Positions 33,728 to 44,649 of a stretch of DNA of 49,190 nt are shown here, piece by piece (position 1 is the stretch's first letter; every line of letters starts with the position of its first letter). Where the stretch lies: positions 1 to 49,190 of the forward strand of contig NZ_LYVP01000038.1 in the NCBI RefSeq assembly GCF_001984065.1. The letters are read 5' to 3'. The translations under genes and the position numbers were made by a program. The notes below the pieces were generated by a model that did no database searches, was not told the DNA's origin, and saw only the letters and a program-made list of their open reading frames with translations. Origin of the DNA: Pseudomonas sp. KK4 (GTDB lineage: Bacteria; Pseudomonadota; Gammaproteobacteria; Pseudomonadales; Pseudomonadaceae).

Positions 33728-35167
33728 TTACTGGCCGGGTCTGGCTTTGAGTTGTTCGGCCGCAGCCTTGGCCAGATCCGGCGGCAGGAAATCCTTGTCC
33801 GGGTTGTAATTGGGGTTGAGCCAGCGCGCCAGGTCCTGCAGATCCCCCGGGTTCAGGGTGCCGGCCTGTTGCTTGAGGCGCAGGTTGTCGAGGATATAGT
33901 CGTAGCGGGTGTTGTTGTAGTCACGGACCGAGGTGTACAGCGAACGCTGTGCATCCAGCACGTCGACAATGTTTCGCGTACCCACCTGATAACCGATTTC
34001 CGTCGCTTCCACCGCACTCTGGTTGGAAATGATCGACTGCTTGCGCGCCTGCACCTGCTCGACATCGGTGTTCACCGCACGATGCAGGTCGCGGGTGTTT
34101 TCCACGATGGAGCGAAGCAGGGATTCACGCTGCTGCTCGGTCTGGTCCAGTTGGGCGTACCCTTGGCGTACCTGGGAGTTGATCAGGCCACCGCTGTAGA
34201 TCGGGATGCTCAGTTGCAGACCGATCGAGGTCTGCTCGACATCGCCCTTGTACGGCAGGGGGAGGTTGTTCGGGTTGCTGAAACCCAAGGCATCGTTGTC
34301 GCCTTTTTCGTACCGGGCCACCGCATCGACAGTCGGCGCATGGCCAGCCTTGCGTTGCTTGAGCGTTTGTTCGGCGGCGCTGACGGCGTAGTTGCTGGCC
34401 AGCAGATTGAGGTTCTGCCGGGCCGCGGTTTCGACCCAGGCCTTGGCGTCGTTGGGCGCCGGCGGCAGGATCGGCAGGTTATGGCTGATGCCCTGGATCG
34501 AGTTGTATCGACGGTTGGTCAGGGTGACCAACGCTTCGAAAGCATCATCCACCTGGCGCTGCGCAACAATGCGGTTGGCCCGCGCGGTGTCGTAGCTGGC
34601 CTGGGAGTTCAGCACGTCGGTCTTGTCCGACAGGCCGACGTCGAAGCGCTCGTTGGACTGGTCCAATTGACGCTTGAACGCGGCTTCCTCGGCCTTGGTC
34701 GATGCCAGGTTGTCCTGGCTGCGCAACACGTTGAAGTAACTGTCGGCGGTTTGCAGGATCAGGTTCTGTTCGGTCGCAGAGAGTTGCAGCGCGGCCTGTT
34801 CATTCACATCCTTGGCGGCCTGGAACTGGAACCAGCGATCAGCACGGAACAAGGGTTGTGCCAGGGTGGCCTGATACGAATGGGCATTGCGGTTGGCGGT
34901 AGCGGAAGGCTGATCGATCGAGGTGCGCACGCTGGTGACATCGGCGCCGCCAGACAGGTTGGGCAGCAACCCGGCGCGGGCCTGGGGCACGACTTCTTTC
35001 TGCGCGCCATATTGGGCAACGGCGGCCGCCAGGTCGGCGTTGTTGTTGACCGCCTCCTGATAGACGCTGACCAGATCGGTCTTGGTCGATAAGGGCGCTT
35101 CTGCTGCCCAGGCCATTCCATTGGACGCACAAGACACGGCAACGGCCAGTGAGAGTTTGCGCAGCAT
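33728..35167 (-). CDS. tolC: TolC-family outer-membrane channel protein
   Basis: 479-residue outer-membrane efflux/secretion channel. A signal peptide is visible (MLRKLSLAVAVSCASNGMAWA, cut after AWA). The mature protein shows the two-fold repeat of TolC, with long alpha-helical, coiled-coil stretches (for example residues about 150-230 and 340-440) and NTRDLHRAVNTDVEQV, GTRNIVDVLDAQRSLY typical of the family. It serves type I secretion and RND pumps encoded elsewhere. In P. aeruginosa the gene PA4974 holds this place. It is convergent with waaA and divergent from thiC. Confidence 0.93.
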   Translation of the reverse strand: MLRKLSLAVAVSCASNGMAWAAEAPLSTKTDLVSVYQEAVNNNADLAAAVAQYGAQKEVVPQARAGLLPNLSGGADVTSVRTSIDQPSATANRNAHSYQATLAQPLFRADRWFQFQAAKDVNEQAALQLSATEQNLILQTADSYFNVLRSQDNLASTKAEEAAFKRQLDQSNERFDVGLSDKTDVLNSQASYDTARANRIVAQRQVDDAFEALVTLTNRRYNSIQGISHNLPILPPAPNDAKAWVETAARQNLNLLASNYAVSAAEQTLKQRKAGHAPTVDAVARYEKGDNDALGFSNPNNLPLPYKGDVEQTSIGLQLSIPIYSGGLINSQVRQGYAQLDQTEQQRESLLRSIVENTRDLHRAVNTDVEQVQARKQSIISNQSAVEATEIGYQVGTRNIVDVLDAQRSLYTSVRDYNNTRYDYILDNLRLKQQAGTLNPGDLQDLARWLNPNYNPDKDFLPPDLAKAAAEQLKARPGQ

Positions 35168-35183
35168 GAGGCGATCCCTAGAA

Positions 35184-35201
35184 AAATTATGCTGATAATT
35201 T
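35184..35201. promoter_or_regulatory. Short perfect dyad upstream of tolC
   Basis: AAATTAT-GCTG-ATAATTT, arms of seven bases, is 17-34 bases upstream of the tolC start codon. It overlaps a possible minus-strand -10 box (CATAAT). It may be a repressor site or just an AT-rich promoter core. The rest of 35202-35340 shows nothing I can name. Confidence 0.3.
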
Positions 35202-35337
35202 GAGCGCCAAGGCTACGGCGCGGCACTTGCAGCGTCAATGCGCAGCACGGCCGTAGCGAGTGTAGTTGCGCTGGAGAGCGGCAACAATCCTGCCGTTCTG
35301 GGTAATTACGCCATTCATCACGGTGTTTATCGCGGTG

Positions 35338-35367
35338 TTGGCGTTCTTGAGCCGTTGTGTCTAGACT
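35338..35367 (+). promoter_or_regulatory. Candidate sigma-70 promoter of thiC
   Basis: TTGGCG (35338-35343) and TAGACT (35362-35367) are 18 bases apart. A start at about 35374 would fall just before the first base of the TPP riboswitch, which is where a start site is expected. Confidence 0.5.
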
Positions 35368-35375
35368 GGCCACGT

Positions 35376-37530
<2,155 letters not shown>

Positions 37531-37564
37531 TCTGACCTGTGATTGACGGCGCCTGTGCTGCCGT

Positions 37565-37647
37565 CTTCGCGAGCAAGCCCGCTCCCACAGTGGACCGCGT
37601 CCGCCCGGACAACTCGGTCAACTGTGGGAGCGGGCTTGCTCGCGAAG
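37565..37647. repeat. REP pair (BIME) of the GGGAGCGGGC family
   Basis: Two 26-base copies in perfect inverse orientation (37565-37590 and 37622-37647) between thiC and cytX. This is the cleanest copy of the family in the window. It likely stabilises or ends the thiC mRNA. Confidence 0.9.
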
Positions 37648-37705
37648 GCGTCGGACCGGGCACCCAACATCTCAATGACACAATTATCCCTCTGAGATAA
37701 CACCC

Positions 37706-38998
37706 TTGAGCATTCAACCCAGCACTTATTCACCTGACATTGCGGTCCCCACCGACAAACGTGTGTTCGGCGGCCGCGATCTGTTTTCCCTGTGGTTCTC
37801 CCTCGGCATCGGCCTGATGGTCCTGCAGACCGGCGCCTTGCTCGCGCCGGGCCTGGGCCTGTCCGGCTCGTTGCTGGCGATCTTCCTCGGCACCCTGGTC
37901 GGCGTTCTGCTGCTGGCGGCGGTGGGCGTGATCGGCAGCGATACCGGCCTGTCGTCGATGGCCGCGCTCAAGCTCAGCCTGGGTGCCAAGGGCGCGAGCC
38001 TGCCGGCGGTGCTGAACCTGCTGCAACTGATCGGTTGGGGCTCGTTCGAGATCATCGTCATGCGCGATGCCGCCAGCCTGTTGGGCGCCCGCGCGTTCAG
38101 CGAAGGCAGCCTGCTGTCCAACCCGGTGCTGTGGACGCTGGTCTTCGGCGCACTGGCCACCCTGTTGGCCGTCAGCGGGCCGTTGACTTTCGTACGGCAG
38201 ATCCTGCGCAAATGGGGCATCTGGCTGCTGCTGGCCGCGTGCATCTGGCTGACCTGGAACCTGTTCGCCAAGGCCGATCTGGCCGCACTCTGGGCCCAGG
38301 CCGGTGACGGCTCGATGCCGTTCGCCGTGGGTTTTGATATCGCCATCGCCATGCCGCTGTCGTGGTTGCCGCTGATCGCCGACTACTCGCGTTTCGGCAA
38401 GCGTGCGAAAAACGTGTTTGGCGGTACCGCCATCGGCTTCTTTATCGGTAACTTCTGGCTGATGAGCCTGGGCGTGGCCTACACCCTGGCGTTTGCGCCG
38501 AGCGGTGAAGTCAATGCCTTGCTGTTGGCGCTGGCCGGGGCCGGCCTGGGGATTCCGCTGCTGCTGATTCTCTTGGACGAGTCGGAAAACGCCTTTGCCG
38601 ATATCCACTCGGCGGCGGTGTCCAGCGGCGTTCTGTTGCGGATGAAGGTCGAGCACCTGGCGCTGGCCATCGGCGTGGTCTGCACCCTGATCGCGTTGCT
38701 GGCGCCCTTGGCTCAGTACCAGAACTTCCTGCTGTTGATCGGTTCGGTGTTCGCGCCGCTGTTCGGCGTGGTGCTGGTCGATCATTTCATCCTGCGCAAG
38801 CGCAGTGGCCAGGTGGCGTCAGCCGCGTTGCGCTGGCCGGCACTGCTGGCCTGGCTGGGCGGCATCAGCACCTATCATCTGCTGGCCAACCTGTATCCGG
38901 ATGTCGGTGCAACCCTGCCGGCGCTGGTCCTGGCAGGGCTGTTGCAGCTGGTGCTGGGACGGGCCTTCAGTTACGGCCGGGAAACAGCTCGGGCTTGA
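37706..38998 (+). CDS. cytX: Putative hydroxymethylpyrimidine transporter (NCS1 family, CytX-like)
   Basis: 430-residue membrane protein with about twelve hydrophobic segments and the N-terminal signature of NCS1 purine-cytosine permeases (FGGRDLFSLWFSLGIGLMVLQTGALLAPGLGL). CytX proteins are predicted to import hydroxymethylpyrimidine, and location next to thiC supports this. The start is TTG at 37706 (MSIQPSTYSPDIAVPTDKRVF), with only a weak TGAGATAA upstream; no ATG fits better. Its 3' end overlaps the convergent lipoprotein gene by 32 bases. The REP pair between it and thiC means riboswitch control is not certain to reach it. Confidence 0.87.
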   Translation: MSIQPSTYSPDIAVPTDKRVFGGRDLFSLWFSLGIGLMVLQTGALLAPGLGLSGSLLAIFLGTLVGVLLLAAVGVIGSDTGLSSMAALKLSLGAKGASLPAVLNLLQLIGWGSFEIIVMRDAASLLGARAFSEGSLLSNPVLWTLVFGALATLLAVSGPLTFVRQILRKWGIWLLLAACIWLTWNLFAKADLAALWAQAGDGSMPFAVGFDIAIAMPLSWLPLIADYSRFGKRAKNVFGGTAIGFFIGNFWLMSLGVAYTLAFAPSGEVNALLLALAGAGLGIPLLLILLDESENAFADIHSAAVSSGVLLRMKVEHLALAIGVVCTLIALLAPLAQYQNFLLLIGSVFAPLFGVVLVDHFILRKRSGQVASAALRWPALLAWLGGISTYHLLANLYPDVGATLPALVLAGLLQLVLGRAFSYGRETARA

Positions 38999-39713
38999 GG
39001 ATGCCGTTGAGGCGAGGGTAGGGGATCTTCAGTTCGACATGGCCCAGCGCGTAAGGCGCGATGCTGCTGGTTTCGTACTTGAGGATCACCCCGCCATAGG
39101 TCAGCGCCACGTTCTGGGTTTTCTGGAACGGCCAGCTCTTGACGAACTCCGGTTCCTGATCGAGCTTGGTGCTGATCAACCAGCTGTTGTGCGCCACCTG
39201 CGCTGCCTTCCAGAATGCCTCTTCCTGCCCCGGCAACAGCATGTCCGACAGTGTCAGCACCTTGTGCTGCTGGCGCGAATAGTTGATGAACCCGCGCCCC
39301 GGTGTGCCATGAGCGCCACCGGTGTCCAGGTAACTGGACAATTCGACGATCACCAAGCCGTCATGCTGCTCGCGTACTTTGGCTTGCAGATAACTGCTGT
39401 TGCGCGGTCCGGCCGTGCGCAAGAACTGCTCGCGATAGGCCGCCAGCGTCGGCGCCACCGGTGCATCGGGGGAGGTGCGGGTCATTTGCAGCAGGCGTTT
39501 TTCGATGATGCCGTCCAGTTCGGGCTCGGCGGGAAAGTGCAGGGTATCGATATTCACCAGCGGACAGTCCTGGTCCGAGCAGCCCGGCTTGAGCTGTTCG
39601 GTGGCGTCGCGGGTGGTTTCCAGCGGCACGCGATAATTCGGCTGGAACAGGCTCTGGCAGGCGCCCAGGGTCAGGGCGATAGCGGCCGCGGAGGCAATTT
39701 TAAAAAGCGACAT
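38967..39713 (-). CDS. RsiV-family (DUF3298-like) lipoprotein
   Basis: 248 residues. The N-terminus MSLFKIASAAAIALTLGACQS is a lipoprotein signal with lipobox LGAC. The body (LVIVELSSYLDTGGAHGTPGRGFINYSRQQHKVLTLSDML) matches the DUF3298/RsiV pattern, in which the SYxxGGAHG stretch is typical. RsiV of Bacillus is an anti-sigma factor that binds lysozyme. This protein has no membrane-crossing anti-sigma part, so it is more likely a periplasmic or outer-membrane lipoprotein of unknown role, perhaps similarly ligand-binding. Corresponds to PA4972. Convergent overlap with cytX of 32 bases. Confidence 0.85.
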   Translation of the reverse strand: MSLFKIASAAAIALTLGACQSLFQPNYRVPLETTRDATEQLKPGCSDQDCPLVNIDTLHFPAEPELDGIIEKRLLQMTRTSPDAPVAPTLAAYREQFLRTAGPRNSSYLQAKVREQHDGLVIVELSSYLDTGGAHGTPGRGFINYSRQQHKVLTLSDMLLPGQEEAFWKAAQVAHNSWLISTKLDQEPEFVKSWPFQKTQNVALTYGGVILKYETSSIAPYALGHVELKIPYPRLNGILKPELFPGRN

Positions 39714-39918
39714 GGGTGTCCTTCATAAAACAGGGAAAGGCAAAAAGTTACCGCTTCGACTACCAACGGCGCAGTCAGTTCGCCACTAAGCTAATTAGAG
39801 TGGGTTTCGCCCTCACCGTCTATCCCGCTGACGGGAAAGGGGCTGCATCAAACGGCAAGGGCGCGTTAGGATGGCGCGAAGTCGAGGTTGGAGCCTCGGT
39901 GTAGATACGAGGATTGTC

Positions 39919-40536
39919 ATGACTGATTTTGCCAACGCCCTTCCGACCGCCGTAGAGATCGTCCGGCGCGAAAAGTGCTTCGAGGGCTTCTACAAGCTCG
40001 ATCGCGTTCATTTGCGCCACGAATTGTTCGCTGGCGGCATGAGTCGTGAGATCAATCGTGAATTGTTTGTCCGCCACGATGCGGTGTGCGTTCTGCCTTA
40101 CGATCCGCAGCGCGACGAAGTGGTGTTGATCGAGCAGTTTCGTGTCGGCGCCCTGGGCAAGACCGACAACCCATGGCTGATCGAACTGGTCGCTGGTCTG
40201 ATCGACAAGGACGAACAGCCGGAAGAAGTTGCTCACCGCGAAGCGCAGGAGGAAGCTGGGCTGGTATTGAAGGCGCTGTGGCCGATGACCAAGTATTTTC
40301 CATCGCCCGGCGGCAGCGACGAATTCGTGCATTTGTACCTGGGGCGCTGCGACAGCAACGGGGCCGGCGGCCTGCATGGGCTGGAGGAAGAAGCAGAAGA
40401 TATCCGCGTCACGGTGTGGGCTTTCGACGATGCCCTGCAAGCCGTACGCGACGGACGTATTGCCAACGCGGCCAGTATCATTGCCTTGCAGTGGCTGGCC
40501 TTGAATCGCGTTGAAGTGAGGGGGTTATGGTCGTAA
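39919..40536 (+). CDS. nudF: ADP-ribose diphosphatase (Nudix)
   Basis: 205-residue Nudix hydrolase that splits ADP-ribose to AMP and ribose 5-phosphate. The Nudix box is complete: a glycine in AGLIDKDEQPEE followed by REAQEEAGL. The N-terminal region (VEIVRREKCFEGFYKLDRVHLRHELFAGG) is the usual one for the ADP-ribose group. The ATG at 39919 has GAGG (39909-39912) just upstream; the longer frame from 39871 lacks this. It overlaps the next gene by ten bases. Corresponds to PA4971. No promoter is evident in the 205-base gap before it. Confidence 0.93.
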   Translation: MTDFANALPTAVEIVRREKCFEGFYKLDRVHLRHELFAGGMSREINRELFVRHDAVCVLPYDPQRDEVVLIEQFRVGALGKTDNPWLIELVAGLIDKDEQPEEVAHREAQEEAGLVLKALWPMTKYFPSPGGSDEFVHLYLGRCDSNGAGGLHGLEEEAEDIRVTVWAFDDALQAVRDGRIANAASIIALQWLALNRVEVRGLWS

Positions 40537-40979
40537 ACAAGCTGCGCGATCGCTATCGGGTAGACCTGGCAGGGCTGCAAGCGTCCTGCGAGGCGAACTA
40601 CGCACGCCTGATGCGATTGCTGCCGGACATGCGCAGCGAACCGGCGGCGCGGCGCATCGCCGTGACCCATGGTGACCAGATGCTCGGGGTATTGGCGCTG
40701 GAGGTGCTGCAAGTCTGTCCGTACACCACCACCTTGCAAGTGCGCCAGGAGCACAGTCTGCCGTGGCTGCCGGTGCCCCGGCTCGAGGTGCAGGTCTATC
40801 ACGACGCCTGCATGGCCGAAGTGGTCAGCGCCGAACATGCGCGACGCTTTCGCGGCATCTATCCTTATCCGAACGCCTCGATGCACCAGCCTGACGAAAA
40901 AGCCCAACTGAACATGTTCCTGGGCGAGTGGCTGAGCCATTGCCTGGCGTTGGGGCATGAATACGAAGTGGTCCGTTGA
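40527..40979 (+). CDS. DUF1249 family protein (YqiB-like)
   Basis: 150-residue soluble protein of the YqiB/DUF1249 family, function unknown. Its start (MVVNKLRDRYRVDLAGLQASCEANYARLMRLLP) and the later RLEVQVYHDACMAEVV are typical. The ATG lies inside the end of nudF, and cpdA follows. In E. coli the same order nudF-yqiB-cpdA-yqiA-parE is found, so this is a conserved gene string whose members may share regulation. Confidence 0.88.
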   Translation: MVVNKLRDRYRVDLAGLQASCEANYARLMRLLPDMRSEPAARRIAVTHGDQMLGVLALEVLQVCPYTTTLQVRQEHSLPWLPVPRLEVQVYHDACMAEVVSAEHARRFRGIYPYPNASMHQPDEKAQLNMFLGEWLSHCLALGHEYEVVR

Positions 40980-41083
40980 CGTTGTTGTGAACTGCGTCAG
41001 GTTCACAGGTTTCCCCTTTCGAGCGTCCCCCAGCATAATCGCGCCATTGACCCCATTCCGTGATCACGCCCTGGGAGACCGCC

Positions 41084-41899
41084 TTGCCGAGCGTATCCAC
41101 ATTGACCACCGCCGATTCGGCGTTGCTGGTGCAACTGTCCGACAGCCACCTGTTTGCAGAGCGGGACAGCGTGCTGCTGGGCATGAATACCCGTGAAAGC
41201 CTGCAAAAAGTCATCGAACTGGTGCGTGCGCAGCAACCGCGGATCGACCTGGTCCTGGCCACGGGCGACCTGTCCCAGGACGGCACGCTGGAGTCCTACC
41301 AGCAGTTTCGGGATTTGACTGCCGCGCTCGATGCGCCGACGCGTTGGATTCCCGGCAATCACGACGAACCTCGACTCATGGCCGAGGCAGCGGTGCAAAG
41401 CGCCTTGCTGGAACCGGTGGTGGACATCGGCAACTGGCGCGTCACCTTGCTCGATTCGGCGGTGCCGGGCTCCGTGCCGGGGTATCTGCAGGACGAGCAA
41501 CTGCAATTGCTGGCCCGTTCGCTGAGCGAGGCACCGCAGCGTCATCATCTGGTGTGTTTCCACCATCATCCGGTGTCGATCGGCTGCCCCTGGATGGAGC
41601 CGATCGGGCTGCGCAATCCCGAGGCATTGTTCGCGGTGCTGGATCGTTTTCCCCAGGTGCGTGCCGTGCTGTGGGGGCATGTGCATCAGGAAATCGATCA
41701 ATGGCGCAACGACGTGCGGTTGATCGCCTCGCCCTCCACCTGCATTCAGTTCGAGCCGGGCAGCGAGGACTTCAAGGTCGGCGAACAGGCGCCGGGGTAT
41801 CGCTGGTTGCGATTACTGCCCGATGGCCAACTGGAAACCGGTGTCGAGCGTGTCACCGGGTTCGACTTCACGGTCGACTACGGTTCCAACGGCTATTGA
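41084..41899 (+). CDS. cpdA: 3',5'-cyclic AMP phosphodiesterase
   Basis: Metallophosphoesterase that hydrolyses cAMP. It has the full set of metal-binding motifs: DSH (20-22 in LSDSHLF), GDLSQDG, GNHDEPR, the HHHP segment and GHVH. I start at TTG 41084 (MPSVSTLTTADSALLVQLSDSHLF, 271 residues) because GGGAG (41073-41077) is six bases upstream. An in-frame GTG at 41060 would add eight residues and lacks a site. In pseudomonads CpdA sets cAMP levels for the Vfr regulator. It is followed by a lone REP and yqiA. Confidence 0.92.
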   Translation: MPSVSTLTTADSALLVQLSDSHLFAERDSVLLGMNTRESLQKVIELVRAQQPRIDLVLATGDLSQDGTLESYQQFRDLTAALDAPTRWIPGNHDEPRLMAEAAVQSALLEPVVDIGNWRVTLLDSAVPGSVPGYLQDEQLQLLARSLSEAPQRHHLVCFHHHPVSIGCPWMEPIGLRNPEALFAVLDRFPQVRAVLWGHVHQEIDQWRNDVRLIASPSTCIQFEPGSEDFKVGEQAPGYRWLRLLPDGQLETGVERVTGFDFTVDYGSNGY

Positions 41900-41935
41900 C
41901 CCCAAACATCCCCCGTAGGAGCGACACACAACCCT

Positions 41936-41960
41936 TGTGGGAGCGGGCTTGCTCGCGAAG
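41936..41960 (+). repeat. Single REP element of the GGGAGCGGGC family
   Basis: One copy of the REP sequence in the same orientation as the right arms of the pairs, with no partner in the following 90 bases. It lies between cpdA and yqiA. Confidence 0.85.
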
Positions 41961-42054
41961 ACGTCCACATGGACAACACATATCCCACGGATATCCCCGA
42001 TTCCCCAGACACCCTGTAAACTCCGCTCTTTTACCCGACGCACAGGGAGTCCCA

Positions 42055-42663
42055 ATGTCCGGCTCGATCCTTTATATCCACGGTTTCAACAGCGCGCCTG
42101 CCTCGCAAAAGGCCACTCAGTTGAGCCAGGTGATGGAGCGGTTGGGCCTGAGCGATCAACTGCGCGTCCCGGCCTTGCATCACCATCCCCGCGAGGCGAT
42201 TGGCCAGCTGGAACAGGCGATTGCCGAGCTCGGTCGGCCATTGCTGGTCGGCAGCTCGCTCGGCGGCTACTATGCGACTCACTTGGCCGAGCGTCATGGC
42301 TTGAAGGCGTTGTTGATCAACCCTGCCGTCAGCCCGCACCGGATGTTCGACGGGTTTCTGGGGACGCAGAAAAACCTGTATACCGATGAGACCTGGGAAC
42401 TGACCCACGACCACGTGACGGCCCTGGCCGAGCTGGAAGTGCCGGCACCGCAGGACCCGCATCGCTATCAGGTGTGGTTGCAGACCGGGGACGAAACGCT
42501 GGACTACCGCCTCGCCCAGCAGTATTACCGGGCCTGCGCCTTGCGGATTCAGGCCGGTGGCGACCATGGTTTCCAGGGGTTTGCCGAACGACTTGCGGCG
42601 ATGCTCAGCTTTGCCGGGATCGGTGCCGACAAGTATCAGGCCATCGATTTCACGGCGCTTTGA
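42055..42663 (+). CDS. YqiA-type esterase (alpha/beta hydrolase)
   Basis: 202-residue alpha/beta hydrolase. The nucleophile elbow is GSSLGGYYA (about residues 67-75, Ser69). The N-terminal SGSILYIHGFNSAPASQKA includes the oxyanion-hole HGF. A late HGFQGF holds the catalytic histidine (in GGDHGFQGF). E. coli YqiA has esterase activity on short acyl and palmitoyl esters. The start at ATG 42055 follows CAGGGAG; a much longer in-frame opening upstream overlaps cpdA and is ignored. Directly upstream of parE, as in other gammaproteobacteria. Confidence 0.9.
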   Translation: MSGSILYIHGFNSAPASQKATQLSQVMERLGLSDQLRVPALHHHPREAIGQLEQAIAELGRPLLVGSSLGGYYATHLAERHGLKALLINPAVSPHRMFDGFLGTQKNLYTDETWELTHDHVTALAELEVPAPQDPHRYQVWLQTGDETLDYRLAQQYYRACALRIQAGGDHGFQGFAERLAAMLSFAGIGADKYQAIDFTAL

Positions 42664-42741
42664 TTCTCAGCGGACATTGCCCGTTTTTTGCACTGAATTT
42701 TTTTCACTGAACAGCTTTTCATTGAAGGACGACGAGACCCC

Positions 42742-44649
42742 ATGGCCACTCCCAGCGCTAGCTCCTATAACGCCGACGCCATCGAAGTCCTCTCGGGCCT
42801 CGACCCGGTGCGCAAGCGCCCCGGCATGTACACCGATACCAGCCGCCCGAACCACCTGGCCCAGGAAGTCATCGACAACAGCGTCGACGAAGCCTTGGCC
42901 GGGCACGCCAAATCGGTGCAGGTCATCCTGCACGCCGACCACTCGCTGGAAGTCAGCGACGACGGCCGTGGCATGCCGGTGGACATTCACCCTGAAGAAG
43001 GCGTGTCGGGCGTTGAACTGATCCTCACCAAGCTCCACGCGGGCGGCAAGTTTTCCAACAAGAACTACCAGTTCTCCGGCGGTCTGCACGGGGTGGGTAT
43101 TTCCGTGGTCAACGCCTTGTCGACGCAAGTGCGGGTGCGGGTCAAGCGCGACGGCAACGAATACCAGATGACCTTCGCCGACGGCTTCAAGGCCAGCGAA
43201 CTGGAAATCGTCGGTACGGTCGGCAAGCGCAACACCGGGACCAGCGTGTTCTTCGCGCCGGACCCGAAGTACTTCGATTCCCCGAAATTCTCCATCAGCC
43301 GCCTCAAGCACGTGCTCAAGGCCAAGGCCGTGCTGTGCCCGGGGCTGCTGGTCAGCTTTGAAGACAAGGCCACCGGCGAGAAAGTCGAATGGCATTACGA
43401 AGACGGCCTTCGTTCCTACCTGGTCGACGCCGTCAGCGAATTCGAGCGCCTGCCGAACGAGCCGTTCTGCGGTAGCCTGGCCGGTAACAAGGAGGCGGTG
43501 GACTGGGCGCTGCTGTGGCTGCCGGAAGGTGGCGACGCAGTCCAGGAAAGCTACGTCAACCTGATCCCGACCGCACAGGGCGGTACCCACGTCAACGGCC
43601 TGCGCCAGGGCCTGCTCGATGCCATGCGCGAGTTCTGTGAATTCCGCAGCCTGCTGCCGCGCGGCGTGAAGCTGGCCCCGGAAGACGTCTGGGAGCGCAT
43701 CGCCTTCGTGCTGTCGATGAAGATGCAGGAGCCGCAATTCTCCGGCCAGACCAAAGAGCGTCTGTCTTCCCGCGAGGCGGCGGCGTTCGTTTCCGGCGTG
43801 GTCAAGGATGCGTTCAGCCTGTGGCTCAACGCCAACCCGGAAACCGGTCTGGCGCTGGCCGAACTGGCGATCAACAACGCTGGCCGTCGGCTGAAGGCGA
43901 GCAAGAAGGTCGAGCGCAAACGCATCACCCAGGGCCCGGCGCTGCCGGGCAAACTCGCCGACTGCGCCGGGCAGGACCCGATGCGCTCTGAGCTGTTCCT
44001 GGTGGAAGGTGATTCCGCCGGCGGCTCGGCCAAGCAGGCGCGGGACAAAGAGTTCCAGGCGATCCTGCCGTTGCGCGGCAAGATCCTCAACACTTGGGAA
44101 GTCGACGGCAGCGAAGTGCTGGCCAGCCAGGAAGTGCACAACATCGCCGTGGCCATCGGTGTCGATCCCGGCGCGGCGGACATGAGTCAGCTGCGTTACG
44201 GCAAGATCTGCATCCTCGCCGACGCCGACTCCGACGGCCTGCACATCGCGACCCTGCTCTGTGCCTTGTTCGTCCAGCATTTCCGCGCGCTGGTGGATGC
44301 CGGTCACGTCTACGTCGCAATGCCGCCGCTGTACCGCATCGACCTGGGCAAGGAAATCTACTACGCCCTGGACGAAGCCGAGCGCGATGGCATTCTCGAT
44401 CGCCTTGTAGCCGAGAAAAAACGCGGCAAGCCGCAGGTCACCCGATTCAAGGGCCTGGGTGAAATGAACCCGCCGCAGCTGCGTGAAACCACCATGGACC
44501 CGAACACCCGCCGCCTGGTGCAACTGACCCTGGGCGATGATTTCGAGGCGACCTCGGAAATGATGGACATGCTGCTGGCGAAAAAACGCGCGGGCGATCG
44601 CAAGACCTGGCTGGAATCCAAAGGCAACCTGGCGGAGGTGCTGGGCTGA
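42742..44649 (+). CDS. parE: DNA topoisomerase IV subunit B
   Basis: ATPase subunit of topoisomerase IV, which unlinks daughter chromosomes. The 635-residue protein has the GHKL ATPase site (EVIDNSVDEALAGH about residue 45, DDGRGMPVD, GGLHGVGISVVNAL) and the C-terminal TOPRIM domain (LVEGDSAGGSAKQ and DADSDGLHI). The ATG at 42742 begins MATPSASSYNADAIEVLSGLDPVRKRPGMYT. Its stop overlaps the next gene's start by one base (TGATG), so parE to parC forms an operon with two small genes between. Confidence 0.97.
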   Translation: MATPSASSYNADAIEVLSGLDPVRKRPGMYTDTSRPNHLAQEVIDNSVDEALAGHAKSVQVILHADHSLEVSDDGRGMPVDIHPEEGVSGVELILTKLHAGGKFSNKNYQFSGGLHGVGISVVNALSTQVRVRVKRDGNEYQMTFADGFKASELEIVGTVGKRNTGTSVFFAPDPKYFDSPKFSISRLKHVLKAKAVLCPGLLVSFEDKATGEKVEWHYEDGLRSYLVDAVSEFERLPNEPFCGSLAGNKEAVDWALLWLPEGGDAVQESYVNLIPTAQGGTHVNGLRQGLLDAMREFCEFRSLLPRGVKLAPEDVWERIAFVLSMKMQEPQFSGQTKERLSSREAAAFVSGVVKDAFSLWLNANPETGLALAELAINNAGRRLKASKKVERKRITQGPALPGKLADCAGQDPMRSELFLVEGDSAGGSAKQARDKEFQAILPLRGKILNTWEVDGSEVLASQEVHNIAVAIGVDPGAADMSQLRYGKICILADADSDGLHIATLLCALFVQHFRALVDAGHVYVAMPPLYRIDLGKEIYYALDEAERDGILDRLVAEKKRGKPQVTRFKGLGEMNPPQLRETTMDPNTRRLVQLTLGDDFEATSEMMDMLLAKKRAGDRKTWLESKGNLAEVLG

